From Rhodospirillales bacterium (GTDB lineage Bacteria > Pseudomonadota > Alphaproteobacteria > Rhodospirillales > UBA2165), in the NCBI GenBank assembly GCA_022822205.1, contig JAJECC010000129.1, positions 1 through 64,000 of the forward strand: a stretch of DNA of 64,000 nucleotides, read 5' to 3'. Position 1 is the first letter of the stretch, and each line of letters starts with the position of its first letter. A model generated the notes under the pieces. That model made no database searches. It was not told the origin of the DNA and was given only the letters and a program-made list of their open reading frames with translations. Positions 19,472-28,322 of this stretch are shown in pieces. The position numbers and the translations under genes were made by a program.

Positions 19472-20590
19472 TTACGCCGGGCCTGCGTTGCCATTCTCGA
19501 TATAGCGCCGTTCGAACCGGCTGCCGAGGCGGGTGAGGATTTCGTAGCCGATGGTTCCGGCCCGGGCGGCGGTATCGTCGAGGTCGTTGCCGGGACCAAG
19601 CAGGTCGACCAGAGCGCCGGGCCGTGCCAGTTCGTCGGGAACGTCGGTCACGTCCACTGTGGTCAAATCCATCGAAACTCGCCCCACGACCGGCACTTTG
19701 CGACCGCCGATGACGGCGATACCGGTGTTGCCAAGAGACCGCGGATACCCGTCCGCATAGCCGATCGGAATGGTGGCGATTTTGCTCGGCCGGGTGACGC
19801 GGTGCGTCGCACCATAGCCAACGGTCTGAGGGGTGTCAACGAACCGCACTTGCAGGATTTCTCCTTGTATTTGAATGACTTGAGCCATCGGATTGGCGGT
19901 GTCCGGGGTCGGGTTGACACCGTACAAGGCGACCCCGGCACGGGTCAGATCGAAGTGGAAATCCTCGCCCAGAAACATGCCGGAGGAGGCCGAGAGCGAC
20001 GCCCGGCGGGCCTCGAATCGGGGCATCAGCTTGGCGAAGGCGTCGCGCTGCCGGGCGTTCATGGGATTGCCGGGTTCGTCGGCGCAGGCGAGATGGCTGA
20101 TCAGGCAGTCGATCGCCATCTCCCGGTTCCAGTCCGGCCGGGCCAGCAGCGTCTCCGCCTCATCGGCGGTCAGGCCGAGGCGGGCCATGCCGGTGTCGAT
20201 CTGGATATCGGCGGGCAGCGGCCGGTCGGACTCGGCCGAAACGCTCCGCCATGTCTCGATTTCGTCCGGCGTGTTGAGCACCGGGCGCAGGTTCCGGGCG
20301 ACAAAGCGCTCCGGCGGCTGACCCATCAGGCCGTCCAGCACGTGAATTTCGGCCGGCGGGATCAGGGAGCGGAGCTCATAGGCCTCGGCGATATTGGCAA
20401 CGAAGAACGTCCGGCATCCGGCGTCGTTGAGCACCGGCGCCACCCGGTCGACGCCGAGCCCGTAGGCGTTCGCCTTGACCACGGCCGCCACTTCGGCGCT
20501 GCCTGAAATGTCCCGCAGGGTTTGATAATTGGCGGCGACGGCATCCAGATCGATGGTGAGGATCGACCCCGTATGCGCCCCGCCGCTCAT
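19472..20590 (-). CDS. alr: Alanine racemase
   Basis: A 372-residue PLP enzyme making D-alanine for peptidoglycan. The PLP lysine is in VVKANAYGLG, and the C-terminal catalytic Tyr region is VGYGATHR. The frame opens at a TTG at 20599, but ATG 20590 is preferred; it lies 9 bases after the dnaB stop. The length is normal for the family. Confidence 0.95.
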   Translation of the reverse strand: MSGGAHTGSILTIDLDAVAANYQTLRDISGSAEVAAVVKANAYGLGVDRVAPVLNDAGCRTFFVANIAEAYELRSLIPPAEIHVLDGLMGQPPERFVARNLRPVLNTPDEIETWRSVSAESDRPLPADIQIDTGMARLGLTADEAETLLARPDWNREMAIDCLISHLACADEPGNPMNARQRDAFAKLMPRFEARRASLSASSGMFLGEDFHFDLTRAGVALYGVNPTPDTANPMAQVIQIQGEILQVRFVDTPQTVGYGATHRVTRPSKIATIPIGYADGYPRSLGNTGIAVIGGRKVPVVGRVSMDLTTVDVTDVPDELARPGALVDLLGPGNDLDDTAARAGTIGYEILTRLGSRFERRYIENGNAGPA

Positions 20591-20599
20591 CCCGGACAA

Positions 20600-22123
20600 T
20601 CAGAAATTCTCGGAATGTTGGGTATCCAGATCGGCAAACCGGGTGAATGTGCCGTCGAAATAGAGGCGGACGCTTCCCGTCGGCCCGTGCCGCTGCTTGG
20701 CGATCAGCAGTTCGGTGTGGTGCTTCACTTCCTGCAGCCGGGTCTCCCAACGGCCGTGCCGTTCGGCGAATTTGTCCGCCTCTTCGTCTTGCCGCTGCAC
20801 GGGCTCGCCGCGCTCCAGATAGTAGGATTCGCGGAAGATGAACGACACCACATCCGCATCCTGTTCGATGGTCCCGGATTCGCGCAGATCGGAGAGCTGA
20901 GGGCGCTTGTCTTCACGCTGTTCGACGGCGCGCGACAACTGCGAGAGTGCGAGCACGGGGACGTTGAGTTCCTTGGCCAGGGTCTTCAGGCCGCGGGTGA
21001 TCTCGCCGATCTCGAGAACCCGGTTGTCGGTCCGGTGCAAACCTTCCATGAGTTGCAGGTAGTCGACGATGATCAATCCGAGGCCGTGCTCCCGCTTGAG
21101 CCGGCGCGCCCGGGTGCGCAATGCGCTGACCGAAAGGGCCGGCGTGTCGTCGATGAAGATGGGGAGGCGGTGAAGCTGCTGGCTGGCGACCACCAGTTTG
21201 TCGAATTCCTCGTTGGAGAGATTACCGCGCCGCATCTTGTCGGAGGCGATCTCGGTCTGTTCGGACAGGATACGGCTCGCCAGTTGCTCAGCCGACATTT
21301 CGAGGGAGAAGAACCCGACGACCGCGCCGTCGAGCACCTTGGTCCGGCCATCTTCGTCGGTCTCGATCTTGTAGTCGTAGGCCGCGTTGAAGGCGATATT
21401 CGTCGCCAGCGCGGTTTTGCCCATCGACGGACGCGCGGCGAGGATGATCAGATCGGACGGATGGAGACCGCCCAGCAGGGCGTCGAGATCCCGAAAATTG
21501 GTGGCGACTCCGCTCAGGTGGCCATCCCGGTTGTGGGCCGCCTCGGCCATCTCGATCGCGCTGAGGATGGACGACTTGAACGGCTGGAATCCGCCCTCCA
21601 TTTCGCCGGTGGTCGCCAAGTCGTAGAGCCGCTGCTCCGCCCCTTCGATCTGGTGCATGGCGGTGTCATCGACATCCGGCGAGTAGGCATCGTTGACGAT
21701 TGATTCGCCGAGATCGATCAGCTGTCGCTTGAGATGCAAATCGTAGATGTTCCGGCCGTATTCCGCGGCGTTGATGATGCTCACCATGCTGCCGGCGATT
21801 TCCGCCAGATACTCGGTGCCGCCGACCTCGGAGAGCGATCCGTCCTGTTCGAAGAAGTTCTTGAGCGTGATGGGATCGGCGATCTGTCCGCGTTCGATCA
21901 GCCGGGACGCCGCATCGAAGATCCGTCCGTGGATGGGATCGGCGAAATGGTCGGCCCGCAGGAAATCAGACACCCGGTCATAGGCGTTGTTGTTGGCGAA
22001 GACGGCGCCCAGGAGCGCCTTCTCGGCCTCGAAGTTGTGCGGCGGGGTCCGGAACACCGAGAGGGTCTGGTCGTCATCGCCGATGGGGCGCAAATTTGCT
22101 GGATTGGTCGCCGCGGTCGCCAT
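20600..22123 (-). CDS. dnaB: Replicative DNA helicase DnaB
   Basis: A 507-residue hexameric helicase. It has an N-terminal helical collar domain (about 25-130), a linker, and a RecA-like motor with Walker A AARPSMGKT (about 229-237), a LSQLSRAVEQR stretch and the DLRESG motif. It heads the run dnaB-alr-mlaE-mlaF-radA-cvpA-purF-SDR. The 109-base region upstream (22124-22232) should carry a promoter; I saw only an imperfect GC-rich dyad there. No intein interrupts the motor. Confidence 0.97.
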   Translation of the reverse strand: MATAATNPANLRPIGDDDQTLSVFRTPPHNFEAEKALLGAVFANNNAYDRVSDFLRADHFADPIHGRIFDAASRLIERGQIADPITLKNFFEQDGSLSEVGGTEYLAEIAGSMVSIINAAEYGRNIYDLHLKRQLIDLGESIVNDAYSPDVDDTAMHQIEGAEQRLYDLATTGEMEGGFQPFKSSILSAIEMAEAAHNRDGHLSGVATNFRDLDALLGGLHPSDLIILAARPSMGKTALATNIAFNAAYDYKIETDEDGRTKVLDGAVVGFFSLEMSAEQLASRILSEQTEIASDKMRRGNLSNEEFDKLVVASQQLHRLPIFIDDTPALSVSALRTRARRLKREHGLGLIIVDYLQLMEGLHRTDNRVLEIGEITRGLKTLAKELNVPVLALSQLSRAVEQREDKRPQLSDLRESGTIEQDADVVSFIFRESYYLERGEPVQRQDEEADKFAERHGRWETRLQEVKHHTELLIAKQRHGPTGSVRLYFDGTFTRFADLDTQHSENF

Positions 22124-22232
22124 GAACCGGAACCTAGACCGATTCGCCGCCGGGGGTAAGCCGGAATCGATTCACACCCCTGTGGAACACGGGGATTAAC
22201 AGGGTGGAATTCCGGCGCGGCGGGATACTGCT

Positions 22233-23474
22233 CTAAGCCGCGCGCTCGCTGGCCAGCCGGGCGTTGCCGCCGGTTTTTTCCCACTCCCCGATGTAGTCGC
22301 GGGTCATGGGTACGACGCCGGCACGCTTGGTCATCTGAATTTGGAACACCGTCAGGCCGAGGTAACGGAACGAAACCTCGCTGCCGGCAAGATAGAACTC
22401 CCACATGCGGCAGAAGTTCTCGTCGTACAGGTCCGCGACCTTGTCCCAATTCCTGCGGAACCGTTCCCGCCAGGCCTTGAGGGTTTCGGCATAGTGAGGG
22501 CCGAGGAACTCGATATCGGTGACGACCAGCCCGGCTCGCTCGATGGCCGGCACGGTCTCGGAGAGAGACGGGATATAGCCGCCGGGGAAAATGTACTTCC
22601 GGATCCAGGGGTCCGTATTCCCGGGACCGTCGCTGCGGCCGATGGTGTGAAGGAGCGCCACGCCGTCATCGGCGAGCACCTCGTGGATTTTGCCGAAATA
22701 TTGACCGAAATGTCCGATGCCCACATGTTCAAACATGCCCACCGATACGATCCGGTCGAAATGACCGGTCTGGTCCCTGTAATCCCGCAAATGGAATTGC
22801 GCCCGGTCCTGCAATCCGGCCTGGGCGGCGCGGTCCTTGGAGACCTTCAACTGCTCTTCGGAGAGGGTAATGCCGGTGACCTCGGTCCCCGCCGATTTGG
22901 CGAGATACAGGCCCATACCGCCCCAGCCCGAGCCGATATCGAGCACCGTCTGGCCGTCCTTGAGCAGCAGCTTGGCCGCGATATGACGCTTCTTGCGTTC
23001 CTGGGCCGTGTCGATGTCGTTGACCCCCTCCGGGAAATAGGCGCAGGAGTACTGCTTGTCCTGGTCGAGAAACAGGTCATAGAGCTCGCCCGACAGATCG
23101 TAATGATGGGCGACATTACGCTTCGAGCGGAACGCGGGATTGAACTGATGGATGCGCCGGAACAGCATTCCGATCGGGGCGAACAATCGCTGCGGCGCCG
23201 GCTGCCCCGTTTCCGCGATATTCCGCGTCAGCAGGTCCAGGAACTCGTAGATGGTGCCGCCGCCCTCGACGGTCAGCCGGCCATCCACGTAGGCCTCGCC
23301 GAGCGCCATGCTCGGGTTCAAGGCGATTTTGAGGGGCAACGAGGGCTCATGAAACCGAACCGCCACCGACGGACCTCCGTTGCCGCCGAAACGGTGCGCC
23401 TTTCCGTTGCTGTCCGTGATCGTCAACTCGCCTTCGACGATCAGCCGGCGGAGAATGAGTGTGAGCATGAACAT
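22233..23474 (-). CDS. cfa: Cyclopropane-fatty-acyl-phospholipid synthase
   Basis: A 413-residue SAM-dependent enzyme that methylates cis double bonds of membrane phospholipids to cyclopropanes. The C-terminal methyltransferase domain has VLDIGSGWGGMG, and YDLSGELYDLFLD and YSCAYFP upstream of it are typical of Cfa. The N-terminal domain (about 1-120) is the small lipid-binding lid. It is transcribed alone. Confidence 0.94.
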   Translation of the reverse strand: MFMLTLILRRLIVEGELTITDSNGKAHRFGGNGGPSVAVRFHEPSLPLKIALNPSMALGEAYVDGRLTVEGGGTIYEFLDLLTRNIAETGQPAPQRLFAPIGMLFRRIHQFNPAFRSKRNVAHHYDLSGELYDLFLDQDKQYSCAYFPEGVNDIDTAQERKKRHIAAKLLLKDGQTVLDIGSGWGGMGLYLAKSAGTEVTGITLSEEQLKVSKDRAAQAGLQDRAQFHLRDYRDQTGHFDRIVSVGMFEHVGIGHFGQYFGKIHEVLADDGVALLHTIGRSDGPGNTDPWIRKYIFPGGYIPSLSETVPAIERAGLVVTDIEFLGPHYAETLKAWRERFRRNWDKVADLYDENFCRMWEFYLAGSEVSFRYLGLTVFQIQMTKRAGVVPMTRDYIGEWEKTGGNARLASERAA

Positions 23475-23591
23475 GGCACCAGCCCCTGGAGCTTCTTCAA
23501 TGTCCTTTTTCCTCGCGCGGTGACGGCGGCTTCATGCGCCCGGCGTCACTTCAAAACGCTAGCATACTCGATTTCCGATGTGAAGATTGCC

Positions 23592-23627
23592 GAAGAAAAA
23601 GCGGGCAATTTTCAACTTGTTGCCCGC
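23592..23627 (-). terminator. Intrinsic terminator after rplI
   Basis: On the minus strand an 8-bp stem GCGGGCAA / TTGCCCGC with an 11-base loop is followed by TTTTTCTTC. It lies about 25 bases past the rplI stop and should end the ribosomal protein transcript. On the plus strand the T-run is only four bases. Confidence 0.85.
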
Positions 23628-23652
23628 TTTTCAATGACTTATGGGATTTGCC

Positions 23653-24372
23653 CTAGGTGGCCGGGGTTTCTTCTGCTTCCTCCCCGTCCGCCGGGGCCTC
23701 CTCATCCAAAGACGAATCCTCGTTCTCCGCCTCGACCTCGGCGGGCTCCCCGGCGTCATCGCCGTCCTCGGCCGTCCCGGCCCCCTCGGATGCTTCGCCG
23801 TCCCCGGCAGCCTCGGCTTCGGTGGCAACTTCCTCTTCGGCGATCAGCTGTTCGGCCGGGCTCTGAACGGTCTCGTCCTCCTGGGCGATCACCGCCTCGC
23901 CGGTCTCTTCCTGGATGCGGGCCTCATCGTCGGATCGGGCTACATTGGCGGTCACGGTTACCGAAACTTCCGGGTGCAGGGAAACGTGAACCGGGTGCAG
24001 GCCGATGGTCTTGATCGGGCTTTCAAGCCGAACCTGCTGACGGCCGATCGTGAATCCGGCCTCGGTCAGCCCGGTGGAGATATCGCGCGCGTTGACCGAG
24101 CCGTAGAGCTGACCCGCGTCGCCGGCCTGCCGGATCATGACCACAAGCTGGCCGTCCATCTTGCCGGCCACCGCCTCGGCCTCGCTCTTGCGCTCCAGGT
24201 TCTCGGCCTCAAGCTGCGCGCGCTGTTGCTCGAAATGGGCCTTGTTCTCGCCGGTCGCGCTCACCGCTTTCTTCTGCGGCAGCAGATAGTTGCGCGCGTA
24301 GCCCGGCTTGACGTTCACCACGTCGCCCATCTGGCCCAGTTTCTCAATTCGTTCCAAAAGGATGACTTCCAT
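23653..24372 (-). CDS. rplI: Ribosomal protein bL9 with long acidic tail
   Basis: A 239-residue bL9. The N-terminal RNA-binding domain ([21 protein letters not shown] onward with GYARNYLLP) and the C-terminal domain up to about residue 148 are normal. About 90 further residues form a low-complexity Glu/Ala/Asp tail with no family match. The ATG at 24372 is preferred over a GTG one codon earlier, with GAGGAGGA in front. It overlaps the DUF2232 stop (TGATG). bL9 bridges ribosomes and limits frameshifting; the tail's role is unknown. Confidence 0.93.
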   Translation of the reverse strand: MEVILLERIEKLGQMGDVVNVKPGYARNYLLPQKKAVSATGENKAHFEQQRAQLEAENLERKSEAEAVAGKMDGQLVVMIRQAGDAGQLYGSVNARDISTGLTEAGFTIGRQQVRLESPIKTIGLHPVHVSLHPEVSVTVTANVARSDDEARIQEETGEAVIAQEDETVQSPAEQLIAEEEVATEAEAAGDGEASEGAGTAEDGDDAGEPAEVEAENEDSSLDEEAPADGEEAEETPAT

Positions 24373-25364
24373 CACTCTTCCTCCTCATCGGGCGCCCGCG
24401 CGCCGCCGTAACGGTTCCGGAGATCCGTCCATTGTTCAAAAAATCCGAGCCCGGCCACCGCGACAAACGGGACCAGGCCGAAAACCAGAATTATGCCGTA
24501 GAGGCCAACCAGCGCCATGGTCGGCGCCGTCAGCCGGCGGACCATGATGTGAATGGTGCCGAGACCGACGAAAAAGAAAGGGGTTGCAAGGACCGCGACC
24601 ACGTTCATGGCGACGAAATTCGCCGTGCCGGACGATAGGAGGGCAACGCCGGCGGCGATGACGATGGCCCAGTAGATCCAATCCGGCAGCGCGATCTCCG
24701 AATAGACCGGGGTCGGACGAATATTACGGCCCAGACGGACCAGCAGGCCTTGGGCCAGGGTGCCGTTGACGGTCAGGAACAGCAGCCAGGAACCGGCGAC
24801 GATCGCCGGGAAGAACGGCGTCAGTCGGCTCACCAGCGTCGCCCGGTCGCCGGGGCTCCCGAGGCTGAATCGCGCCTCCAGAATCCGGTCGAGGTACTGA
24901 CCGATGGCCGCCGGCAGCCCGCCATCCACGTCGAAGTGGACAAAGCCCGCGACGATGATCATCACCGAGGCGACGCCCGCCAGGCGGGCCAGCAGATCGC
25001 CCGGCTTATACCATTCGACCGCGCCGCTCCGCAGCCGCCGGGTCATCAACGCCTGGCGGACGATCAGGCCTACGGGAAATCCGATCATCACGATATAGAT
25101 CAGCGCGAAGATGGCATTACCCGCCAAGCCGGATACCAGGACGCCGGCCACGATACCGATGTTGCCGGCGCGGGAGCCCAGGGACAGCCCAACCATCAAC
25201 AAGGGCAGGGGCGACAGATAGCACAGAAAAATCCCGCCGCCGCCGAGTGTAATCGACGCCCATAGAAGTGCGCTGACTGCGCCGGCGCCGATACCGCCAA
25301 GAAGATCCCTGTTCATGTTGACCCCGTACCGCCGGTCGCCCGCGGGGGCGTTGGCGTTGGTCAT
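24372..25364 (-). CDS. DUF2232 multi-pass membrane protein
   Basis: A 330-residue protein with roughly eight membrane segments, of the DUF2232 family often found between rpsR and rplI in alphaproteobacteria. Its function is unknown. ATG 25364 overlaps the rpsR stop by one base (TAATG). An internal ATG at 25316 (MNRDLLGG) is an alternative that lies nearer the first membrane segment. Strict coupling to three ribosomal genes suggests growth-linked expression. Confidence 0.85.
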   Translation of the reverse strand: MTNANAPAGDRRYGVNMNRDLLGGIGAGAVSALLWASITLGGGGIFLCYLSPLPLLMVGLSLGSRAGNIGIVAGVLVSGLAGNAIFALIYIVMIGFPVGLIVRQALMTRRLRSGAVEWYKPGDLLARLAGVASVMIIVAGFVHFDVDGGLPAAIGQYLDRILEARFSLGSPGDRATLVSRLTPFFPAIVAGSWLLFLTVNGTLAQGLLVRLGRNIRPTPVYSEIALPDWIYWAIVIAAGVALLSSGTANFVAMNVVAVLATPFFFVGLGTIHIMVRRLTAPTMALVGLYGIILVFGLVPFVAVAGLGFFEQWTDLRNRYGGARAPDEEEE

Positions 25365-25639
25365 TACCGGGAAACGTAAGGCAGCAGCGCCAGGAAACGA
25401 GCCCGCTTGATCGCACGCGCGAGTTCGCGCTGTTTCTTGGCCGAAACCGCCGTAATTCTGCTGGGCACGATCTTGCCACGTTCGGAGACGTATCGCGACA
25501 AGAGCTTGGTGTCCTTGTAATCGATCTTTGGTGAGTTGGCGCCGGAGAACGGACAGGTCTTGCGCCGCCGGAAGAACGGACGGCGGCCACCGCCGCCGCG
25601 CGGCCGTTGAGGACGTTCGGTCGTGGTGTCGGTGCTCAT
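25364..25639 (-). CDS. rpsR: Ribosomal protein bS18
   Basis: A 91-residue bS18, a 30S platform protein that pairs with bS6. The core ([29 protein letters not shown] onward) is intact after a short basic Arg/Gly-rich start. ATG 25639 overlaps the rpsF stop (ATGA), so the two partners are translationally coupled. Confidence 0.97.
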   Translation of the reverse strand: MSTDTTTERPQRPRGGGGRRPFFRRRKTCPFSGANSPKIDYKDTKLLSRYVSERGKIVPSRITAVSAKKQRELARAIKRARFLALLPYVSR

Positions 25640-26160
25640 TTGTCTTCTCCTTCGCCGGGGGCTTCAGAGGAGGCCTCTTCGGCCGGGGCCTCGGCAGGAG
25701 TTTCTTCTTCTTTGGCCTCGGCAGGGGCCGCCTCTTCCTTGGCTCGGGACGGTGCGGCCTCGGCAGCCGGCTTCCCGCCGCGGCGATCGTCACGATCATC
25801 CCGCCGGTCGCCGTCACGCCGGCGCGACTCGTCGCGGTTCCGGTTCTGCATCTGGATGGACGGCTCGTCGTCGATCTCGTCCAGCCTGAGGGTCAGGTAG
25901 CGCAGGATGTCCTCGTGCAGGCGCATCTGGCGCTCCATCTCCCGCACCGCTTCGGACGGCGCATCGAGATTGAACAGCACGTAGTGCCCCTTGCGGTTCT
26001 TCTTGATCCTGTAGGAAAGGTTCTTGAGGCCCCAGTATTCGCGTTTGGCGATCTTGCCGCCGTTTTCTTCGATCTGGGCCGCGAACCCGTCGGCGATCGC
26101 CTCGACCTGAGGCGCGGAAACGTCTTGGCGTGCGATAAACACGCTTTCGTATAAAGCCAC
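25636..26160 (-). CDS. rpsF: Ribosomal protein bS6 with extended tail
   Basis: A 174-residue bS6. The ferredoxin-like core occupies about residues 1-100 ([14 protein letters not shown], then [27 protein letters not shown]). It is followed by a 70-residue charged extension, first Arg/Asp-rich and then Ala/Glu-rich. The start is GTG 26160, with AAGGAG 8-9 bases upstream on the mRNA. It heads the rpsF-rpsR-DUF2232-rplI operon. Confidence 0.95.
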   Translation of the reverse strand: MALYESVFIARQDVSAPQVEAIADGFAAQIEENGGKIAKREYWGLKNLSYRIKKNRKGHYVLFNLDAPSEAVREMERQMRLHEDILRYLTLRLDEIDDEPSIQMQNRNRDESRRRDGDRRDDRDDRRGGKPAAEAAPSRAKEEAAPAEAKEEETPAEAPAEEASSEAPGEGEDK

Positions 26161-26225
26161 AGTCGTGTCTCCTTCCGGCTTTTCTCTTCCCCCCGGGCGC
26201 GGCGAATTCCCCGCCGGAGGGCATA

Positions 26226-26250
26226 GCCAACGGCGGTTCAAGCCGCTGGC
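26226..26250 (-). promoter_or_regulatory. Stem-loop in the rpsF leader
   Basis: In the roughly 100-base 5' UTR the minus strand can fold GCCAGCGG with CCGTTGGC (one G-U pair) around the loop CTTGAACCG. Many bacteria have a bS6:bS18 autoregulatory stem-loop in this place with a conserved CCG bulge. I cannot confirm the consensus by eye. Confidence 0.35.
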
Positions 26251-26268
26251 AAGGAGTTGAGGCGGCGC

Positions 26269-26296
26269 ACTATACACATTACCGGGAGGCTGGCAA
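26269..26296 (-). promoter_or_regulatory. Promoter of the rpsF operon
   Basis: On the minus strand TTGCCA (26296-26291) and TATAGT (26274-26269) are 16 bases apart, close to the sigma-70 consensus. The predicted start site near 26262 leaves a leader of about 100 bases before the rpsF GTG. Confidence 0.65.
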
Positions 26297-26330
26297 GCGG
26301 CGGAAACGCCCAGGAAACAATAAGAAAACG

Positions 26331-27689
26331 TTACTCCGCCGCCGCTTTTCCAATGGTCGAGCCCTCGAGATCGCCGGCCGACCAGGGTGGCCGGGTGAGG
26401 CCGAGATTGCCGCGAAGCGTGGTCGCTTCATACTCGGTGCGGAATAGGCCGCGGCGCTGCAGTTCCGGGACCACCAGATCGACGAAATCCCCGAGGCTGT
26501 GGGGATAGAGGGGCGGCATGATGTTGAACCCGTCGCAGGCCCCGTCCGTGACCCATTCCTCCATCAGGTCGGCGACCTCGGTGACCGAGCCGTTGATCTG
26601 ATAGTGGCCGCGGGCGCCGGCGAAATACCGGTAGAGCTCCTTGATGGTCATGTTGTTGTCCCGCGCCGTTTTGATGGTCATCTCGGCCCGGCTGCCGCCG
26701 ATTTCATTGACCGGGATGTCCGGCAGCGGTTGATCGACGTCGTAGCCCGTCAGATCATAGTCGAGCCGCTGGGACAGCAGTTGGAGCCCGGTCCGGGGAT
26801 CGATCAGATCCTGGAGTTCCTCGAACTTGGCGACGCCGTCCTCGTGGGTTTCGCCCACATTTACCGACAGGCCGGGCATGATCTTGAGGCTGTCCGGATC
26901 GCGCCCGTAATTGGCCATCCGTCCCTTCACGTCGGAGTAGAACTCCTTCGCGTACTCAATGCTCTGGGAGGCGCCGAACACCACCTCGGCGGTGGCGGCG
27001 GCAAGCTCGCGGCCGTCCTCGGAGGCGCCCGCCTGGATGAGCACCGGTTCGCCCTGGGGCGAGGGAGAGACGTTCAGCGGCCCCCTGGCGCCCAGAAACT
27101 CGCCGGAGTGATCGAGAACCTGGATTTTGTCGGGATCGAAATACCGGCCCGATTCCCGGTCACGAACGAAGGCGCCCTCGCCGAAAGAGTTCCATAAGCC
27201 CCGCACCACGTGGGCGAATTCCCGGCCCCGGCGGTAGCGCGCCGCTTTTTCCATATGCTCGCCGAGGCCGAAGCTGTCGGCTTCCAGCTTGTTGCCCGAG
27301 GTCACCAGATTCCAGCCCGCCCGGCCGCCGGAGATGATGTCCAGCGAGGCGAACCGCCGGGCCAGCAGATAGGGCTGGTCGTAGGTGGCGGTCGCCGTGC
27401 ACACCAGGCCCAGGTGCCTGGTGTGCTGGGACAGCATGCACATCATGGTGAAGGGCTCGATCCAGGTACTGTACGAATCCCGGCTCATGGATTCGAGGGA
27501 CCCCCGCCAGAAGGTAACGCTGTCGGCCATGAAGAACATGTCGAACAGGCCTTTCTCGGCGAGCTGGGCCAATTCGATCAGATGCGGCACGTTGACGCCG
27601 GAATCCGGCGTGCTTTCCGGATGGCGCCACGCGGCGATGTGATGGCCCACCTGCCAGTAGAACATGCCGAGCTTCATTTGCGTTCCCAT
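26331..27689 (-). CDS. NtaA/SnaA/DszA-family flavin monooxygenase
   Basis: A 452-residue luciferase-like monooxygenase of the nitrilotriacetate/dibenzothiophene-sulfone group. Typical stretches are LGMFYWQVGHHIAAWR at the N-terminus, DIISGGRAGWNLVTS and EFAHVVRGLW. It uses FMNH2 from a separate reductase, which is not visible nearby. The substrate is unknown; relatives attack aminopolycarboxylates, sulfones and N-heterocycles. AAGGAGG lies six bases before the ATG. It diverges from a MarR gene across a 161-base region carrying an 18-bp palindrome, so MarR control is likely. Confidence 0.88.
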   Translation of the reverse strand: MGTQMKLGMFYWQVGHHIAAWRHPESTPDSGVNVPHLIELAQLAEKGLFDMFFMADSVTFWRGSLESMSRDSYSTWIEPFTMMCMLSQHTRHLGLVCTATATYDQPYLLARRFASLDIISGGRAGWNLVTSGNKLEADSFGLGEHMEKAARYRRGREFAHVVRGLWNSFGEGAFVRDRESGRYFDPDKIQVLDHSGEFLGARGPLNVSPSPQGEPVLIQAGASEDGRELAAATAEVVFGASQSIEYAKEFYSDVKGRMANYGRDPDSLKIMPGLSVNVGETHEDGVAKFEELQDLIDPRTGLQLLSQRLDYDLTGYDVDQPLPDIPVNEIGGSRAEMTIKTARDNNMTIKELYRYFAGARGHYQINGSVTEVADLMEEWVTDGACDGFNIMPPLYPHSLGDFVDLVVPELQRRGLFRTEYEATTLRGNLGLTRPPWSAGDLEGSTIGKAAAE

Positions 27690-27771
27690 AGTGGTCCTCC
27701 TTGTCCGTCCTTGGACGAACGGGTCGAGTTCAATTCGTTCGCCTGCGCGTATCGGTTCATACGAATTTATA

Positions 27772-27812
27772 TCGTAAGAGCTCTTACGAGTAAAAACGGA
27801 ATGTTCTATAAT
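27772..27812 (+). promoter_or_regulatory. MarR promoter with palindromic operator
   Basis: A perfect 18-bp palindrome TCGTAAGAGCTCTTACGA lies at 27772-27789. Its right end is the putative -35 (TTACGA, 27784-27789); 17 bases later comes TATAAT (27807-27812), a perfect -10. A regulator bound here would block the -35 of marR and probably also the divergent monooxygenase promoter. Confidence 0.75.
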
Positions 27813-27850
27813 GTCCCGAACCGCGACTGGATTGAAGGGTCAACCCGGCC

Positions 27851-28312
27851 ATGCCCGACAACGTCTCCAAAGAGGACATCCGCTCCAGGCTGGCCGTCCG
27901 GCCGGGCTTCATGTTCCGCCGATCCGCCCAGATGGCGCACGGGCTGTTCGAGCGGGGCTGCCGGGAGCTCGGTCTCACCACCGGCCAGTACGATGTCCTG
28001 TTCGTGCTGTTCTATGAAAGCGAGGTGGACCAGGACCGGCTTGCCCAGGTGCTGGGTCTCGACCGCTCGACCACCGGCGTGCTGGCGGGCAATCTGGAGA
28101 AGAAGGGGCTCATCGCCCGGCGGGTGAAGCCGGACGACCGGCGGAAACGGATTCTGGCCCTGACGCCGGCGGGCACGGAAATTTTCAAGCGGGCCCAGCC
28201 CATCGCCGAACTCGCCAAGGACAAGATTCTGGCCCCGCTGACCGAAGAAGAGCGGGCGACCCTGTTCGCGCTTTTGGGACGGCTGGTGGTGGAGGGAGAC
28301 GGGGAGGCATAG
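27851..28312 (+). CDS. MarR family transcriptional regulator
   Basis: A 153-residue winged-helix repressor. It has an N-terminal dimer helix, a recognition region QDRLAQVLGLDRSTTGVLAGNLEKKGLIARR, and the wing with DDRRKRILALTPAG. MarR proteins are released from DNA by small phenolic or other aromatic ligands. The operator overlapping its own -35 implies autorepression and joint control of the divergent flavin monooxygenase. It ends 10 bases before the convergent carbamate kinase gene. Confidence 0.93.
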   Translation: MPDNVSKEDIRSRLAVRPGFMFRRSAQMAHGLFERGCRELGLTTGQYDVLFVLFYESEVDQDRLAQVLGLDRSTTGVLAGNLEKKGLIARRVKPDDRRKRILALTPAGTEIFKRAQPIAELAKDKILAPLTEEERATLFALLGRLVVEGDGEA

Positions 28313-28322
28313 GGCCCGGACC

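Noticed and set aside
22160-22200. DnaA-box-like TGTTCCACA upstream of dnaB
   Set aside because: A single match with two mismatches and no cluster of boxes; not enough for an origin.
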